DNA of 53,862 nucleotides from CAYLKK01 sp964412505 (GCA_964412505.1 CAYPOM010000009.1:1-53862), one strand, 5' to 3'; positions 16,375-26,616 are shown, counted from the stretch's first letter. Notes: generated by a model not told the origin, from the sequence alone. A program made the numbers and translations.

Positions 16375-16671
16375 ATGAAAGTAATATTTATAAGCAAATC
16401 TGGAGAAAAACGCGAGGTTGAATTTTCGCCTGGACAAACGATTCTATCTGTCGCAGAAAAAAATGGCATTAGAATAAATAGTATGTGCGAAGGGAATGGA
16501 GTTTGCGGCGGATGTCATGTAATTATAAAAGACGCTTCAAAAATATCCGGAAGATCAAATAAAGAGGAAGATGGTTTAGATATGGCAAGAAATATAACCC
16601 CATATTCTCGGCTTGCATGTCAGGTGATTCTTTCTGAAGAATCTAATGGCCTCGAGGTTTTTCTGATATAA
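16375..16671 (+). CDS. Adrenodoxin-type 2Fe-2S ferredoxin
   Basis: 98 residues with cluster ligands C38, C44, C47 (CEGNGVCGGC) and C82 (RLACQV), the ISC/adrenodoxin pattern. In alphaproteobacteria such ferredoxins supply electrons for Fe-S cluster assembly. It is the last gene of the long plus-strand operon, eight bases after the CorC-like gene, and is followed by a hairpin terminator. Confidence 0.9.
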   Translation: MKVIFISKSGEKREVEFSPGQTILSVAEKNGIRINSMCEGNGVCGGCHVIIKDASKISGRSNKEEDGLDMARNITPYSRLACQVILSEESNGLEVFLI

Positions 16672-16702
16672 ATAATATAACAATATAGATATATAGAAAC
16701 AG

Positions 16703-16743
16703 AGAAACTTAGCTACTTAGTGTTCAAAAGTGCTAAGTTTCTT
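16703..16743 (+). terminator. Hairpin terminator after the por-nuo-miaB operon
   Basis: GAAACTTAGC and GCTAAGTTTC form a ten-base-pair stem with an 18-base loop, followed by TTTG. The inner ACTTAG/CTAAGT can form a competing hairpin. It lies between convergent genes and could serve both, though no long T run is present on either side. Confidence 0.6.
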
Positions 16744-16865
16744 TGTTGCTGATTTGTTGTGTTTATTGTATATGCCATCAGTTAGTTTGATTTTGCAATA
16801 GCATAATGCGTTATTTTAACATTCTTAATATATAAACAAATTTAATTTATATACTATCGTAATCA

Positions 16866-18155
16866 TTAATTCTCTCTGATACTTTTACAGAATTCTTTAA
16901 TTTGCAAATTTAGTTTTTCATCTGATTCAGTAAAGTTAATTAGGGCTCTAATATTGTCTGTGCTAACGTTGTCCATAGCCATATATTGTCTATCTAAATG
17001 AATATTAAACCTATAGTAATTTATCTTTTTATCAATTGAATTAGATTGGACTAACTGATCTATTATGTATTGTGTTATGTAATTTGGGGAACTAACAGCT
17101 ATATCAGCGACTGTGCTAGCCCATGCTAATAAATTGTCACTTGCATAATCATTTTCATAAACTATATTAATTTGTTCACTGTATCCTGTTCCAATTGATA
17201 CTAAATTAATTACATCTGCATCTTTGTAAGTTTTTATGCTTTCAGCGAGTGCACATAATGACGGATTATTTGCTACAAGCCCTCCATCTGCAACAAATAT
17301 GCCTCCTTTGGCCTCGTATATATCTCTATAAGATTGCATATAATATGGTTCGAAATATGTAGGTGCAGCTGTAGTCGCCATACATACATCAGAGATAAAA
17401 TAATCATCAGCTTCGCTTAGTTTGGCTTTTCTTGATTTGAAAAAAATTGGTTTTTGATTATTTAAATTTAATCCTGTGCATATTAGGTCTTTATTAGTTT
17501 CGGATAATCTTTTTTCAGCAAAAAGCGTATTAAATAGATCTCTTCGCCCATTCGAGTAATATTTTGGCGTTTTTAATCCGCACGTTAAATAGTTAGACCA
17601 CGTTTGTTTAAACATGTTTGCACCATCTGTAATAAATATGTTTTGCATGTCTGCAGATGACAGCCCATCATCAAAGCTGTAGCTTGATGCAAGTACTCCT
17701 CCAATTGATGTACCTGCAAACATATTCCCAGTCTCTTTTACAGTCGTAAAATTTGCTAGTTCTCCATCTATTGTTTTACATATAGTAGCAGGAATAACTC
17801 CTCGTATTCCTCCTCCATCGAATGAAAATATAGTTTTAGAATTATCTCTTGGAGATGGAAATGGTGCAGACGGTTGCGTAAGATCTTTTATTAATGATCT
17901 GTCTATGCCTATATTTTTCTTATAAATTCGCTTAACTTTATGAGCATCTTGCACATGCTCTTGAATAAATGGAGTCGTTGAATTACAGGTTCTTTGAACT
18001 TCTCTTGGGCTCATCGTTACTTCTGGAAGCAATCTCATAGATACCGAATGTTGTAGTTTAAATCTCTCTTGCATACATTCAGCTGATGTATAGCATAGAA
18101 CGAACAGCATACATATATTTTTTTCTGTAGATGATATAACGTTATGTAATGCCAT
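16866..18155 (-). CDS. Secreted patatin-like phospholipase
   Basis: 429 residues. A signal-like hydrophobic segment (about residues 13-27) precedes a region of about 80 residues, then the patatin domain: oxyanion loop GGGIRG (114-119), nucleophile elbow GTSIGG with S150, and catalytic D290 in ADGG. All catalytic elements are present. Patatins hydrolyse phospholipids, and in intracellular bacteria several are used against host membranes; that role is inferred from the signal segment. Strong AGGAGG ribosome binding site. Divergent from the RHG-motif gene at 18321. Confidence 0.88.
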   Translation of the reverse strand: MALHNVISSTEKNICMLFVLCYTSAECMQERFKLQHSVSMRLLPEVTMSPREVQRTCNSTTPFIQEHVQDAHKVKRIYKKNIGIDRSLIKDLTQPSAPFPSPRDNSKTIFSFDGGGIRGVIPATICKTIDGELANFTTVKETGNMFAGTSIGGVLASSYSFDDGLSSADMQNIFITDGANMFKQTWSNYLTCGLKTPKYYSNGRRDLFNTLFAEKRLSETNKDLICTGLNLNNQKPIFFKSRKAKLSEADDYFISDVCMATTAAPTYFEPYYMQSYRDIYEAKGGIFVADGGLVANNPSLCALAESIKTYKDADVINLVSIGTGYSEQINIVYENDYASDNLLAWASTVADIAVSSPNYITQYIIDQLVQSNSIDKKINYYRFNIHLDRQYMAMDNVSTDNIRALINFTESDEKLNLQIKEFCKSIREN

Positions 18156-18320
18156 AATAAAATCCTCCTAGTTTAAACTTGTATTATAGCGACAAAGTGT
18201 TAAGATTTTGTTAAGGACACAGCGTCTTCGTATTGAATATATGTTATATTTTTCATAAAATTTTATTGTATTTTCTAGTGTTCTTATTTAAAATAAAGTT
18301 GTTTTTTGGGTGGGTTTGTT

Positions 18321-19454
18321 ATGAGTTTTTTCAGGTTATTAACATATTTGATACTGTTCTTATTTTGTGCAGATACATTTTGTGCACGTGTAACAAGCAG
18401 ATCGTTAACAAAAGAACAAATAACAGAGTATCGCAAACAAATAATAACTGGACAATTTACGTATGGCGATGTTACAGAGCAGGGTATTTTCACTGATGTT
18501 GTTAAAGGTGCCGATAGTGTAGGGAAATTTATTCAATATGTTACTGACTCAATAGAAGCCAAAAAAGCATTTGTAGTATATCGGCATGCTCAAACGCCAA
18601 AAAGTAACTATATAAACCCTTCTCATTCTACTACAGAGATTACACAAGAAGGGCGTATTTATTCGCAGTTGTTCGGAATAGTCTTTTCGCTAGTAGCGCA
18701 AGAGAATAGTAGCGTTTTTTTTCTTACTGGTGACACAAAGAGAAATGTTCTGACTCAAAGCAATGTCGTCACTGGATTTACTGAAGGAAAGAATAATATT
18801 CAACAACTAATACATAGTGGTATAAATGAATTAAAATTAGGAAAATATGAAAGAATGGACAAAAAGGAGGTACTTAATGACGGAGAATTTCTTGAGACTG
18901 TCTCATCTCTAGGTTTATTACCTGGGGCTGAAAAAAGTATATCTCAATCATTTGTGGAATTTTGTTCGACTATATCTCAATCATTTGTGGAATTTTGTTC
19001 GACTATATCTAAGTGTGCACCTAATGAAAACAGCGAGAAGTTTATTCAATGTGTATGTTCTAATTCTGCATTAATGGCTGCTATGGAAAGATTCGCAAGT
19101 GGCTCTGACGCAATTAATATTCCAGATAATTTAGCTTTTTTTGTGTTAGTCCCTGATTATGAAAAAAATATAATTTATATGTGCTCACCTAAGTTAGCTG
19201 CAAAGATTTTGCCTGACTTAAAACCTGAGGTTGACGATGGCTTCGCTAATATGTTTCAAGAACGTGTATCTAATTTGCTACGTATAAAAAAAGATGCTGA
19301 ACTAGTCAAAAAAATATATGAAGAAATGTTTACTCAAAATGATGGAAAAATATTCAATCTTGATGGTAATTATATAACTTTTGGGAAAAAATTATCAGAA
19401 GATACATTGATTGGAATTCAAGGCATAATGGATTCTATTGCGCAAAATCAGTAA
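18321..19454 (+). CDS. Exported protein with histidine-phosphatase-like RHA motif
   Basis: About 377 residues. A clear signal peptide (FFRLLTYLILFLFCADTFCA) is followed by AFVVYRHAQTPKSNYINP, which resembles the RHG phosphohistidine motif of the histidine phosphatase superfamily (RHGxTxxN), with Ala instead of Gly. The later conserved histidine is not obvious. A perfect tandem duplication of 33 bases (18938-19003) doubles an 11-residue segment SQSFVEFCSTI. The ATG at 18321 is preferred over an upstream TTG. Enzyme activity is uncertain; it could equally be a degenerate fold used for another purpose. Confidence 0.6.
   Translation: MSFFRLLTYLILFLFCADTFCARVTSRSLTKEQITEYRKQIITGQFTYGDVTEQGIFTDVVKGADSVGKFIQYVTDSIEAKKAFVVYRHAQTPKSNYINPSHSTTEITQEGRIYSQLFGIVFSLVAQENSSVFFLTGDTKRNVLTQSNVVTGFTEGKNNIQQLIHSGINELKLGKYERMDKKEVLNDGEFLETVSSLGLLPGAEKSISQSFVEFCSTISQSFVEFCSTISKCAPNENSEKFIQCVCSNSALMAAMERFASGSDAINIPDNLAFFVLVPDYEKNIIYMCSPKLAAKILPDLKPEVDDGFANMFQERVSNLLRIKKDAELVKKIYEEMFTQNDGKIFNLDGNYITFGKKLSEDTLIGIQGIMDSIAQNQ
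18938..19003 (+). repeat. Perfect 33-base tandem duplication inside a coding region
   Basis: Two identical 33-base units run head to tail (18938-18970 and 18971-19003), followed by the first seven bases of a third unit. The unit is a multiple of three, so the reading frame is kept and 11 residues are repeated. The perfect identity suggests a recent event. Confidence 0.95.
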
Positions 19455-19503
19455 AGAAATTGGAGTTTATTGAACACCAAAGAACAAAATTAAATCATTG
19501 ACG

Positions 19504-20781
19504 TCAACGTTCAACTGTATGTAAATTTGTAACCTTCAGTAGTTGAGTTTGATTTTTCTGTCTTCTCAAAATTTCAATCTTGAAACTGTATAATACATAT
19601 ACTTCTCCTACATTTGGAATTTTCCTAGCTTCGTTCATAACAAGGCCTGCAATTGTTGTGACGTTCTTTTCAGGCAAACTCCAGCCAAGTTGGCGATTTA
19701 TATCTCTTATTGGAGTTTTTCCATCTATTACAAAACTTCCATCTGATTGAGAAACAATGCCATTTTGCGCTATGTCATATTCATCGATAATTTCGCCGAC
19801 AATCTCTTCTAGAATATCTTCAAGAGTTACAGCTCCCATTAACGCGCCATACTCATCAACTACTAAAGCAAAGTGTTCTCTACGCTTTCTGAATTCTTGT
19901 AATTGTTCAGATAAATCAGTAGTTTCTGGTACAAACCATGGAGCTGATACCGAATCTTTTATATTCATTCGATCTATCTCTGCTTTTGTAAATTTTTGGG
20001 CCTCAGACAAAAATGTTCTAGTTTTTAAAATACCAACTATATTTTCCTGATTATCTTGCCATACTGGAATTCTTGAATAAGGTAGGTTCAAAATTTCTTG
20101 CATTATTTTAGACGCTGGTAAATCAATATTTAATGTTACTAAATTTTGTCTATGCACCATTACACTATTTACAGATGTTTCGCCTAGATCGAGTATGCTT
20201 TTTAGCATAAACTTCTTTTCTGCACTTTCTTGTGTAGATGAGTTGCCATGTAGTTCTATCACCCCTCTTAGCTCTTCGTCAGATGCTGATAAATTATTAG
20301 CATCGTTTGCATCTATCCCAATTGCCCTCAAACTGTATCTCGCTATAGTTTCAAATATCGCTACAAATGGTTTAAGTACCTTAATTAAATAAGACACAAA
20401 TCCAACTACAGCCATTGCAAATTTGCTCATATTACAAATTGCTAACATTTTAGGAAAAATTTCTACATAAATTGATGTTATAACAGGTAATAAAATTGTA
20501 AAAATTGCGGCGCATTTTGCATCCATGTAAGCACTTGCGAACCAGACAGAAATACTTGGAATAACATAGTTTACAAAGTTGATAGCGACAAGTATTGTGC
20601 TTACTGATTTACTTAAATTCTCTTGCAATGCATAAACTTTTTCTGCTTTCTTATTTCCCTTTTTTGCTAATTGAAATATTTGAGCTTTGGACGCTCCGGT
20701 AAATGCTGTTTCTGCTCCAGATAATATACCGGAAACTATAAGTAAGATAAAAAGAATAGAAAAAAATGCAAAATATAACAT
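19504..20781 (-). CDS. CNNM/CorC-family membrane protein with CBS domains
   Basis: About 425 residues from the ATG at 20781; the open frame extends to 20853 but that would overlap murJ. An N-terminal CNNM (DUF21) domain has three or four membrane helices with the SGAETAFTGAS signature, then a CBS pair (SVNSVMVHRQNL..., LVVDEYGALMGAVTLEDILEEIVGEI) and a CorC_HlyC domain. The family is linked to magnesium or cobalt transport. Eight bases separate it from murJ. Confidence 0.88.
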   Translation of the reverse strand: MLYFAFFSILFILLIVSGILSGAETAFTGASKAQIFQLAKKGNKKAEKVYALQENLSKSVSTILVAINFVNYVIPSISVWFASAYMDAKCAAIFTILLPVITSIYVEIFPKMLAICNMSKFAMAVVGFVSYLIKVLKPFVAIFETIARYSLRAIGIDANDANNLSASDEELRGVIELHGNSSTQESAEKKFMLKSILDLGETSVNSVMVHRQNLVTLNIDLPASKIMQEILNLPYSRIPVWQDNQENIVGILKTRTFLSEAQKFTKAEIDRMNIKDSVSAPWFVPETTDLSEQLQEFRKRREHFALVVDEYGALMGAVTLEDILEEIVGEIIDEYDIAQNGIVSQSDGSFVIDGKTPIRDINRQLGWSLPEKNVTTIAGLVMNEARKIPNVGEVYVLYSFKIEILRRQKNQTQLLKVTNLHTVER

Positions 20782-20788
20782 ATAAAGC

Positions 20789-22363
20789 CTACTTAACTGA
20801 TACTGTCCAAGAACTGATTTCCCAGAATTTAATGTTTTGCTCACGCGAAGCAAACATGAAAAAACTTATAAAACTAAAATAAGAAATCAATGATATTATT
20901 CCAAATACGCACGTACAAATCCACTTATGATAACTTTCCCCAAATATCGGATTCCAAAATGTATTGCAAATATAAGTCATTTCAAAAAACAATATTACGC
21001 CAGAAGTTACTTGTATGAAAAACCTTTTCCAAAAAACTAAATTTAAGTTGAATTTATAACGTTTAAACAAAATAACCCCAAGAGATATTACGTTAACCCA
21101 AGCTGATAACGCTGTACTCAATGGCACGCAGAATATTCTGCCAAGCGGAACAAAGGCTATTAAAAATAAAATATTAGCGAATACAGATAGTGTTGCACAT
21201 TTTATTGGAGTAACTGTGTCTCTATTAGCAAAAAAGGCTGAAGAGAAAATTTTAGCTAAAATATATGCAGGTAGACCTATAACAAATCCGCGTAAAGTGT
21301 CTCCTACTATTATAACATGTTCACTTGAAAACTTTATTCGTTCGTATGCGCATGAAACAATCGGGTGAGCTAAGGCGAATAGAACGACGAATGCAGGAAT
21401 TGCAAATAGCATTGCAAATAGAATTCCAGTTTGTAGATCGCTGTTTGCTGATCTCATATCTTTTTTGCTAATAGAAGATGACAACACAGGGAGAAGCGCT
21501 GTTCCAATGGCTGTGCCAATTGTTGCTAGCGGGAATTGATTAAGTTTGTCAGCGAAGTTTATACATGAAATTGTTCCAGCTGGAAGATAGGAGCAAACTT
21601 GCATATCTATTAGCATGTTGATTTGCCATACTCCTGCACCTATGATTCCAGGAATCATATTTTTTAATATGCTATTTACATCTTTTGAAAAAAAATTCGT
21701 TGTAAATTTTATTTTGTATCCAAGATGTACAACATAATAATACATTACCACAACCTGGAATATTCCGGATGCTAATACTCCGATAGAAATGTAAAAAATG
21801 TTTTCTTCCACAGAATATCCACAAAAGTGGCATATTACTACAGTTACTATTGAAAACACATTTACGGCTGAGAATATGATTGCTGGTAAAGCAAACTTTT
21901 TTGACGCATTTGCGACCCCGCAAAATAATGCAGTTAATGATACAAATAGTAAGAATGGAAAAGTAATCCGGCCTAAGGTTACAGCCATATCAAATTGTTC
22001 TTTTGAAGATTTAAACCCAGATGCGATGATGTATAAAAAGTTTGGATATAATATTATTATCAAAATGCAAAATATTGACACAAAAACAAGCATTAGTGAA
22101 AAAACTTTCGATAAAAGTGTATTAGCCTCTTCAATACTTTTTGTTTCTAATACACTAGAAAATCTAGGCAAGAATGATGCGTTAAACGCGCCTTCAGCAA
22201 AAATTTTACGGCATGTGTTTGCAAGTCTAACTGCTACTAAAAAACAGTCTAAAGCAGCGCTAACTCCTAGAAATGCTGTAAATAAGCATTCCCTGATAAA
22301 ACCTAAAATTCTGCTTAAAAACGTAAAAACACTAACAGTTATTGCTGACTTAATGACGCTCAT
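20789..22363 (-). CDS. murJ: Lipid II flippase MurJ
   Basis: 524 residues with about 14 predicted membrane helices. The N-terminal sequence (TFLSRILGFIRECLFTAFLG ... FAEGAFNASFLPRFS) is the MviN/MurJ signature. MurJ moves lipid II across the inner membrane for peptidoglycan synthesis, so the organism keeps a cell wall. It overlaps the phosphopantetheinyl transferase by four bases. Confidence 0.93.
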   Translation of the reverse strand: MSVIKSAITVSVFTFLSRILGFIRECLFTAFLGVSAALDCFLVAVRLANTCRKIFAEGAFNASFLPRFSSVLETKSIEEANTLLSKVFSLMLVFVSIFCILIIILYPNFLYIIASGFKSSKEQFDMAVTLGRITFPFLLFVSLTALFCGVANASKKFALPAIIFSAVNVFSIVTVVICHFCGYSVEENIFYISIGVLASGIFQVVVMYYYVVHLGYKIKFTTNFFSKDVNSILKNMIPGIIGAGVWQINMLIDMQVCSYLPAGTISCINFADKLNQFPLATIGTAIGTALLPVLSSSISKKDMRSANSDLQTGILFAMLFAIPAFVVLFALAHPIVSCAYERIKFSSEHVIIVGDTLRGFVIGLPAYILAKIFSSAFFANRDTVTPIKCATLSVFANILFLIAFVPLGRIFCVPLSTALSAWVNVISLGVILFKRYKFNLNLVFWKRFFIQVTSGVILFFEMTYICNTFWNPIFGESYHKWICTCVFGIISLISYFSFISFFMFASREQNIKFWEISSWTVSVK

Positions 22364-22935
22364 TTCATCGCTACCGATATAACAAATTGCTCTTCAGATG
22401 TCGTTGTAAATACATTTGTGTTTTGTGTATTTGCGTTCTTTAGTAAGTTAGCTTCGCCAATTTTAATGAGAGCCTCTTTTCTTGTCCAATGTTCGTAAAA
22501 TTTTTGCATTTTTTGTTGTTCATTTTTTTCATCTATAATATTTTTAGCATCTTCATTACAAAATGAGAATCTTGCTAATTTATCGAAATTTCTTATTTTT
22601 TTAAATTCTGCATCGATTCCTATTTCTTTCTTTGATATCGCAAAAAACACATTTCCTGCTGAATGAGAAATGCTAAAGAAAAGTGGATTTTTGTGTAAAA
22701 TAGGTTTCCCTGTACTGGTGTATTCTATTTTAATAAATTCAGGGTGAGTATTTAATAAAGCTGACAGTTTTGTTCTTAGTTCTCCATGAGCAACTAAAAA
22801 AAGCTTTTTCCTTACTGCGTGCGAGATTCTAAAAAATCTTTCAAATTCTTCATATGAAAGACGTGACTTATATAAGTCTAAAAGTTTCGGGTCATACTTG
22901 TCATCGTTTATATTAGAAGAAAAAAGAGAGTACAT
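22360..22935 (-). CDS. 4'-phosphopantetheinyl transferase (Sfp type)
   Basis: 191 residues. The conserved sequence GKPILHKNPLFFSISHSAG, the metal-binding IGIDAEF and the HWTRKEALIKIGE motif mark the Sfp superfamily. It transfers phosphopantetheine from CoA to carrier proteins; here acyl carrier protein is the likely target since no large synthase is seen. Four-base overlap with murJ, three bases after gltX stop. Confidence 0.85.
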   Translation of the reverse strand: MYSLFSSNINDDKYDPKLLDLYKSRLSYEEFERFFRISHAVRKKLFLVAHGELRTKLSALLNTHPEFIKIEYTSTGKPILHKNPLFFSISHSAGNVFFAISKKEIGIDAEFKKIRNFDKLARFSFCNEDAKNIIDEKNEQQKMQKFYEHWTRKEALIKIGEANLLKNANTQNTNVFTTTSEEQFVISVAMK

Positions 22936-22938
22936 ATA

Positions 22939-24303
22939 CTATCCCAATAACCTTCTTATTGATTCATCCTTCCCAAATGCACACATCATTTCAAAAACAC
23001 CAGGCGAAACTTTTGAATTTGATAAAACTAGTCTAGCAAGACCTGCAAATTTTCCAAATTTTTCATTTTCAGCTTCTGCTAAATCTCTCAATGATTTCTC
23101 TAAAGATTCGGCTTTCCACTCAGCTTTAGAAATTGTCTGGATTATTTTTGATAATATAATTTTTTCTTCATCTGATGCTGCATATAACTCTCTGTCATCT
23201 AGGAATATCTTGCTAGACTCACATATATCTGTAAGTAATTTAGCTCTTTTCTGCATTTCAGGCATAATACATAAAATTCTAGAAGTTTCTTCGTTAGATA
23301 ACTTTTTCCCTATATCACGTTCTAGCATTGGCTTGACTTCTTCAAAAATTCTCTTAGGATCTGCTTCTTTTATATAATGAGAATTCATATTGGTTAGCTT
23401 TACTAAATCTAATCTAGAAGGTGATTTACCTAACTTTTCTGAATTAAACCATTCTATAGCTTGCTCTCTGGAAATAATTTCATCATCCCCATGCGACCAA
23501 CCTAAACGCAATAAATAATTGCACATAGACTCAGGAAGAAATCCCATATCTTTATAGTTTTCAACGCCTAGTGCTCCATGTCTTTTTGACAATTTAGCTC
23601 CATCGCTCCCGTGAATAAGAGGAATGTGCCCGAAGACAGGTGTTTGCCAGCCGCAAGCCTTATATATTTGCATCTGTCTAAACGTATTTGTTAAATGATC
23701 GTCTCCACGAATCACGTGCGTTATGCCCATATCATGATCGTCGACAACAACTGAAAGCATATATGTAGGAGTCCCATCGCTGCGCAGTAGGACGAAATCG
23801 TCTAATTCCTTATTTTCTATTTCAACTTTGCCTTGGACTATGTCGTTCAATAACGATGTTCCATTCTGATCAGATTTTAGTCTGATAACTGGTTTTATTC
23901 CTGCTGGCGCATCTTTCGTATCTTTGTTTCTCCACATTCCGTTATATTTTGGAGATTTACCTTCTGCTAACGCTGATTGCCTCATTTCTTCTAATTCTTC
24001 AGGAGTGCAATAACAGAAATAAGCTTTTCCTGCTGCAACCAAATCTAGCGCAACTTTAGTATGAATAGGTGCTCTTGCGAATTGAAAAACCGCCTCATCG
24101 TCCCAATTTAGACCAAGCCATCTTAGGCTTTCAAAAATCTTATCTACGGCATCCTGAGTCGACCTTTCTCTGTCAGTATCTTCAATTCTAAGAAGAAATT
24201 TTCCACCATGATGTCTAGCGTATAGCCAATTATATAAAGCTGTACGCGCTCCCCCAATGTGTAAATAACCAGTAGGTGACGGAGCAAAACGAGTAACAAC
24301 CAT
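22939..24303 (-). CDS. gltX: Glutamyl-tRNA synthetase
   Basis: 454 residues. Class I signatures are HIGGARTALYNWL near the N terminus and KLSKRHG near residue 240 (KMSKS motif variant). The catalytic core is followed by the anticodon-binding domain. It charges tRNA-Glu (and possibly tRNA-Gln, to be amidated). Full length for the family. Confidence 0.95.
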   Translation of the reverse strand: MVVTRFAPSPTGYLHIGGARTALYNWLYARHHGGKFLLRIEDTDRERSTQDAVDKIFESLRWLGLNWDDEAVFQFARAPIHTKVALDLVAAGKAYFCYCTPEELEEMRQSALAEGKSPKYNGMWRNKDTKDAPAGIKPVIRLKSDQNGTSLLNDIVQGKVEIENKELDDFVLLRSDGTPTYMLSVVVDDHDMGITHVIRGDDHLTNTFRQMQIYKACGWQTPVFGHIPLIHGSDGAKLSKRHGALGVENYKDMGFLPESMCNYLLRLGWSHGDDEIISREQAIEWFNSEKLGKSPSRLDLVKLTNMNSHYIKEADPKRIFEEVKPMLERDIGKKLSNEETSRILCIMPEMQKRAKLLTDICESSKIFLDDRELYAASDEEKIILSKIIQTISKAEWKAESLEKSLRDLAEAENEKFGKFAGLARLVLSNSKVSPGVFEMMCAFGKDESIRRLLG

Positions 24304-24401
24304 TTAAACTCATAAAAAATATAGTGCATTATAGCATTTTTCTAGAGGCAATAACATATAGCTAATGCTTAAATAATATTTGTTTGTATTGTATAGCATA
24401 G

Positions 24402-25157
24402 CTACTTAAGCATTATGCAAGAAAATTGCCTTCCGCATATGCCATTCGTTTCTATATTAGCCTTTCTGAAACTAAAAAAATCACGATCTATGTGTGTGTC
24501 TATATCTAGCACTTCTACTGATATTACACCTAATTTCGTCAGTTTGTGTTTTACATACATAGGTAAATCGAATCTATATTCTCCTAAATTTTCTTCAAAA
24601 AACATTGAGTCGTTATCAGTAAAATTCGAGATAAAATCTTGTTGTACTATGTAACTTTCTTTATGTATGCATGGGCCTATTGCTGCAATTAATTGCATTT
24701 CTTTCGTTGCTATTTTACTTATTGCTCTAATTGTGTTTTCTATTGCACCATATCGCGCACTTTTCCAGCCACAATGAATGGCTCCAATAATTTCATTATT
24801 TGTGTCATATATAAGGACTGGTGCGCAGTCAGCTGTGAGTATTGCAATACAAATGTTCTTCATATTAGTTACTATTGCGTCTCCTTCGATTTGCTGATTA
24901 CATAAATTGAAATCGAAATACTCATCTACCACAACAACATTGTCGCCATGAATTTGTTTTAGCGAGATGATTTCTTTAGCTTCAAAATCGGCTTTTATTA
25001 AATCTATGTTTTTTAAAACAAGCTGCTCCGAATCCCCAACATTTAAACTGCAGTTTAACGATTCGTAAACTCCAGAACTATATCCACCTATTTTTGTACA
25101 AAACGCATGTTTTATATTTGTGGAATTAGCAAAAATTTTAGCTTGTTCATATTTCAT
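24402..25157 (-). CDS. pgeF: Peptidoglycan editing factor PgeF (YfiH, laccase-domain)
   Basis: 251 residues with metal-binding motifs ISLKQIHGDNV, TADCAPVLIYD and GAIHCGWKSARYGAIENTI typical of YfiH/PgeF, a polyphenol-oxidase-like fold. In E. coli the protein removes mis-incorporated L-serine muropeptides. It overlaps the AmpG-like transporter gene by 11 bases, linking it to muropeptide recycling. Confidence 0.9.
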   Translation of the reverse strand: MKYEQAKIFANSTNIKHAFCTKIGGYSSGVYESLNCSLNVGDSEQLVLKNIDLIKADFEAKEIISLKQIHGDNVVVVDEYFDFNLCNQQIEGDAIVTNMKNICIAILTADCAPVLIYDTNNEIIGAIHCGWKSARYGAIENTIRAISKIATKEMQLIAAIGPCIHKESYIVQQDFISNFTDNDSMFFEENLGEYRFDLPMYVKHKLTKLGVISVEVLDIDTHIDRDFFSFRKANIETNGICGRQFSCIMLK

Positions 25158-26478
25158 TATCTACCTCACTTTTTAATAAAAATAGCACAACTATTATCCC
25201 TGGGATAAATAATAATGATGAAGTTACGAAAAATACATGCCACCCAACGATGTCAGAGTACCAGCCAGAAAATGTCCTAAATAAAATACCAAAAGATTCA
25301 TGGAAGGCCCATAAAACAGCAAATTGAGTGCTTCTTGATCCGGTTTTGCATAAACTGTAAATAAAAGCTAAGAAGCACGAAGACATAGCTCCGCCAGTCG
25401 AAACTTCTGCGAACACTATACTATATAAGGCTATGTAACTCTTGCCTGTATATGTAAGTAATATAAGTGATAACCCTATTAATGAGTGTATAATAGCGGC
25501 CCATAACATGCATTTTTTTAGGTTATTGCTCCTTATTAATAATCCTCCAATTATTCCACCGATGAAAGACGATAACGTTCCAAACACTTGCACAGCATTC
25601 GCGATATCTAACGTGCTAAACCCGATTTCCATGTAGAAGATTTTTGCCATTTTTATAATCATGATATCGCCTACTTTGTAAAGCATAATGATTAGTATGT
25701 ATAATTTCCAATATTTCTTTCTTAAGAATAATTTTGCAGGACAAATTAAACATTCAAAAAATACAATCTTAATTTGTTGAATAACCCCGTGCTTTTTGAT
25801 TATATTTTTTAGAAAAAATGTCATTCTTCTAATTTTTTTATCATCAGGAGATTTTTCATATTCAGGTTCATTAGCAAGTAAGACAAAGATAATTCCGAAT
25901 AAAAGAGAGCCAGCAATGGTAAAATAAGCTGCTTGCCAACTAATATAATGAGCGATATAAAGTACAGAACTTTTTGATATGAACATTCCTATTTTAAAAC
26001 CAAAATTCATCATCGTTGCAATTAATCCTAAATCTTCTGTCTTAGGGTTTTTAAGTAAGAATGAATATAAAGTCATATCTTGACAACCGTTTGCTAATGC
26101 GCACAAAAAAACAAAAATCATTAAATGATTTAAGTTGTTTGGAGAATAATAAGCAATACCAGCTAGACAGATGATTAGACATGATTGACTTAAAACAGCC
26201 CAGCTTTTATGTTGACCTAATTTTTTAGATAAGTAAGGTATAGGAATTTTTTCAAGTAATGGCCCCCATAAAAATTTCAATGTATACGGACAATGTAATA
26301 GAGCAAATAATCCAATAACAGTATTCGACACTCCTTCTTCTTTTAGCCAAATGTCTAATATACTTGTTGTTAGGAGAAATGGTAAGCCACAGAATAAACC
26401 TATAAATAGGACTTCTGATATGTCTTTTCGTAAATATGTCGCTAGTAGCCGTGTTACTATATTTAGCAAGATAACCAC
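25147..26478 (-). CDS. AmpG-like muropeptide/MFS transporter
   Basis: 443 residues with about 12 predicted membrane helices. The N-terminal segment (LFCGLPFLLTTSILDIWLKEEGVSNTVIGLFALLHCPYTLKFLWGPLLE, given only in part) matches the AmpG/PAT family, which imports anhydromuropeptides or acetyl-CoA. The adjoining pgeF supports a cell-wall recycling role. The frame opens with GTG at 26478. Confidence 0.8.
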   Translation of the reverse strand: MVILLNIVTRLLATYLRKDISEVLFIGLFCGLPFLLTTSILDIWLKEEGVSNTVIGLFALLHCPYTLKFLWGPLLEKIPIPYLSKKLGQHKSWAVLSQSCLIICLAGIAYYSPNNLNHLMIFVFLCALANGCQDMTLYSFLLKNPKTEDLGLIATMMNFGFKIGMFISKSSVLYIAHYISWQAAYFTIAGSLLFGIIFVLLANEPEYEKSPDDKKIRRMTFFLKNIIKKHGVIQQIKIVFFECLICPAKLFLRKKYWKLYILIIMLYKVGDIMIIKMAKIFYMEIGFSTLDIANAVQVFGTLSSFIGGIIGGLLIRSNNLKKCMLWAAIIHSLIGLSLILLTYTGKSYIALYSIVFAEVSTGGAMSSCFLAFIYSLCKTGSRSTQFAVLWAFHESFGILFRTFSGWYSDIVGWHVFFVTSSLLFIPGIIVVLFLLKSEVDNEI

Positions 26479-26616
26479 ACAAAAATACAGTATATTATAT
26501 TACATTTTATGCAAGCAAAATATACAATTAGTGATTTTTTATTGAATATACAACCGCATAAATATAGAATGTTTGTGTATAGTGGCAATGATTGTAGTAA
26601 TTTAGGTGAGCTTTTT

